Source of the DNA: Lutimaribacter pacificus
Lineage (GTDB): Bacteria > Pseudomonadota > Alphaproteobacteria > Rhodobacterales > Rhodobacteraceae
Length of the DNA stretch: 64,000 bases
Assembly: GCF_900142185.1 (NCBI RefSeq)
Contig: NZ_FQZZ01000005.1
Location: 62,001-126,000 of the forward strand
Direction: 5' to 3'
Both the position numbers and the translations under genes were made by a program. The number at the start of each line of letters is the position of its first letter. Within the stretch, counting starts at the first letter, position 1. The notes under the pieces are model-generated. The model ran no database searches. It was not told the origin of the DNA and saw only the letters and a program-made list of their open reading frames with translations. Shown here one piece after another: positions 63,440 through 64,000 of the stretch.

Positions 63440-64000
63440 TCAGTTCTCCTCCTCGAAGGTCAGGGTATCGGCGCCAAGCGGCGCCAGCATGGCGGTCACA
63501 TCGGCCCGGCTCACGCCGTCCAGCGCGTGCCGCCACTGCGGGTTGCGGTCCTTGTCGATGATCGCGGCGCGGATGCCTTCCAGGAAATCCGCATGTTCCA
63601 TTGCGCGCCAGGTAAACCGGTATTCCATGTCCAGGGCCGCGCGGATGCCGTCTGCGTCACGCAGGCGGCGCACCATCTCGATCGTGCAGGCCATCGACAG
63701 CGGCGCGTTGCGCGTCATGGATTTCAGCGCCGCCGCCGCCAGTTCGCCCCCGTCGGCGCGCAGGGTGTCAAGGATGTCGGCCAGCGTGTCGCCCGCGAAC
63801 AGCGCGTCGATCTGCGCCGCCTGCGGGGCAAGCGTGCCCCCGGGCGGCGTGGTGGCGGCATCCGCGACGATACCGGCATCGCCCGTCGCGCACAGTTCGG
63901 CGATCAGGGCGGGCCAGTCGGCCTCGGGGATGTAGCTGTCGGCAAACCCGGCAAGGATCGTGTCGGCCGGTCCCAGCCGTGCGCCGGTCAGGCCCAGGTA
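63440..64000 (-). CDS. 3-hydroxyisobutyryl-CoA hydrolase, C-terminal part
   Basis: The frame is open on the minus strand from the window end to the stop at 63440 (187 residues seen; N-terminus outside). The visible part begins YLGLTGARLGPADTI, and later shows SMTRNAPLSMACTIE and EYRFTWRAMEHADFLEGIRA, the C-terminal half of the HIBYL-CoA hydrolase branch of the enoyl-CoA hydratase family. It removes CoA to give 3-hydroxyisobutyrate, the substrate of the neighbouring mmsB product. Confidence 0.92.
   Translation of the reverse strand, partial: YLGLTGARLGPADTILAGFADSYIPEADWPALIAELCATGDAGIVADAATTPPGGTLAPQAAQIDALFAGDTLADILDTLRADGGELAAAALKSMTRNAPLSMACTIEMVRRLRDADGIRAALDMEYRFTWRAMEHADFLEGIRAAIIDKDRNPQWRHALDGVSRADVTAMLAPLGADTLTFEEEN

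Overview
This 64 kb window is GC-rich chromosomal DNA that reads as an alphaproteobacterium of the Rhodobacterales (Rhodobacter/Roseobacter group). The signs are an IscR with only one cysteine, a TTAGAA-N3-TTCTAA palindrome (the Iron-Rhodo-box type) over the iscR promoter, the iscR-desulfurase-sufB-(two extra genes)-sufC-sufD-(two membrane genes)-sufS gene order, GTTC-N7-GTTC-type SOS and TTGAT-N4-ATCAA FNR sites, and many Rhodobacterales-type small proteins. I see no phage, insertion sequence, CRISPR array or obvious island. The window is mostly housekeeping and metabolic operons separated by hairpin terminators.

Layout. 1-1702: end of an unknown gene, then a leftward HD hydrolase / small protein / alpha-beta hydrolase operon. 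1738-10650: rightward iron-sulfur assembly operon (iscR, cysteine desulfurase, sufB, FkbM methyltransferase, YbjQ-like, sufC, sufD, two Yip1-like membrane proteins, sufS). 10797-11221: tiny lipoprotein and tRNA-Arg(CCG). 11423-20993: peptide/amide uptake and cleavage cluster (M81 peptidase, five-domain ABC importer in four genes, amidase, M20 hydrolase). 20997-24162: glutamine amidotransferase, then an FNR-controlled octaheme cytochrome c / cytochrome b pair. 24169-28308: spermidine-synthase-like membrane fusion, and divergent DUF882 and L,D-transpeptidase envelope genes. 28337-30924: lpxD with a dedicated acyl carrier protein and ketoacyl synthase. 31001-33411: MFS transporter, DUF1244, N-formylglutamate amidohydrolase. 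33518-40048: pyruvate kinase, rpmI-rplT, pheS-(YrhK-like)-pheT. 40069-43180: tightly packed operon with methyltransferase, phosphoribosyltransferase, YtoQ, AlkA-type glycosylase and esterase. 43397-45978: LuxR/alpha-beta hydrolase fusion regulator divergent from an HNH nuclease. 46136-49441: bactofilin with M23 peptidase, DUF455 with Bcp. 49527-57461: AsmA-like protein, queA, MFS, DUF924, lpdA. 57530-62460: zinT with a Zur-type site, uvrA with an SOS-type site, and a pair of related small exported proteins around a DUF2892 protein. 62564-64000: valine-catabolism genes mmsB and a hydroxyisobutyryl-CoA hydrolase cut by the window end.

The most informative signals are regulatory: an IscR-type palindrome embedded in unusually AT-rich codons of the cysteine desulfurase upstream of sufB, a perfect FNR site in front of the octaheme cytochrome, a Zur-type site in front of zinT, and a repeat (GAGTATTTTC...CGATGAA) found three times at gene 3' ends, once as a perfect 21-bp inverted pair. 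Candidates for undescribed biology are the extra genes inside the suf operon, the LpxD-ACP-ketosynthase cassette, and the LuxR regulator carrying a degenerate hydrolase domain. All assignments come from reading the sequence; no database search was run.
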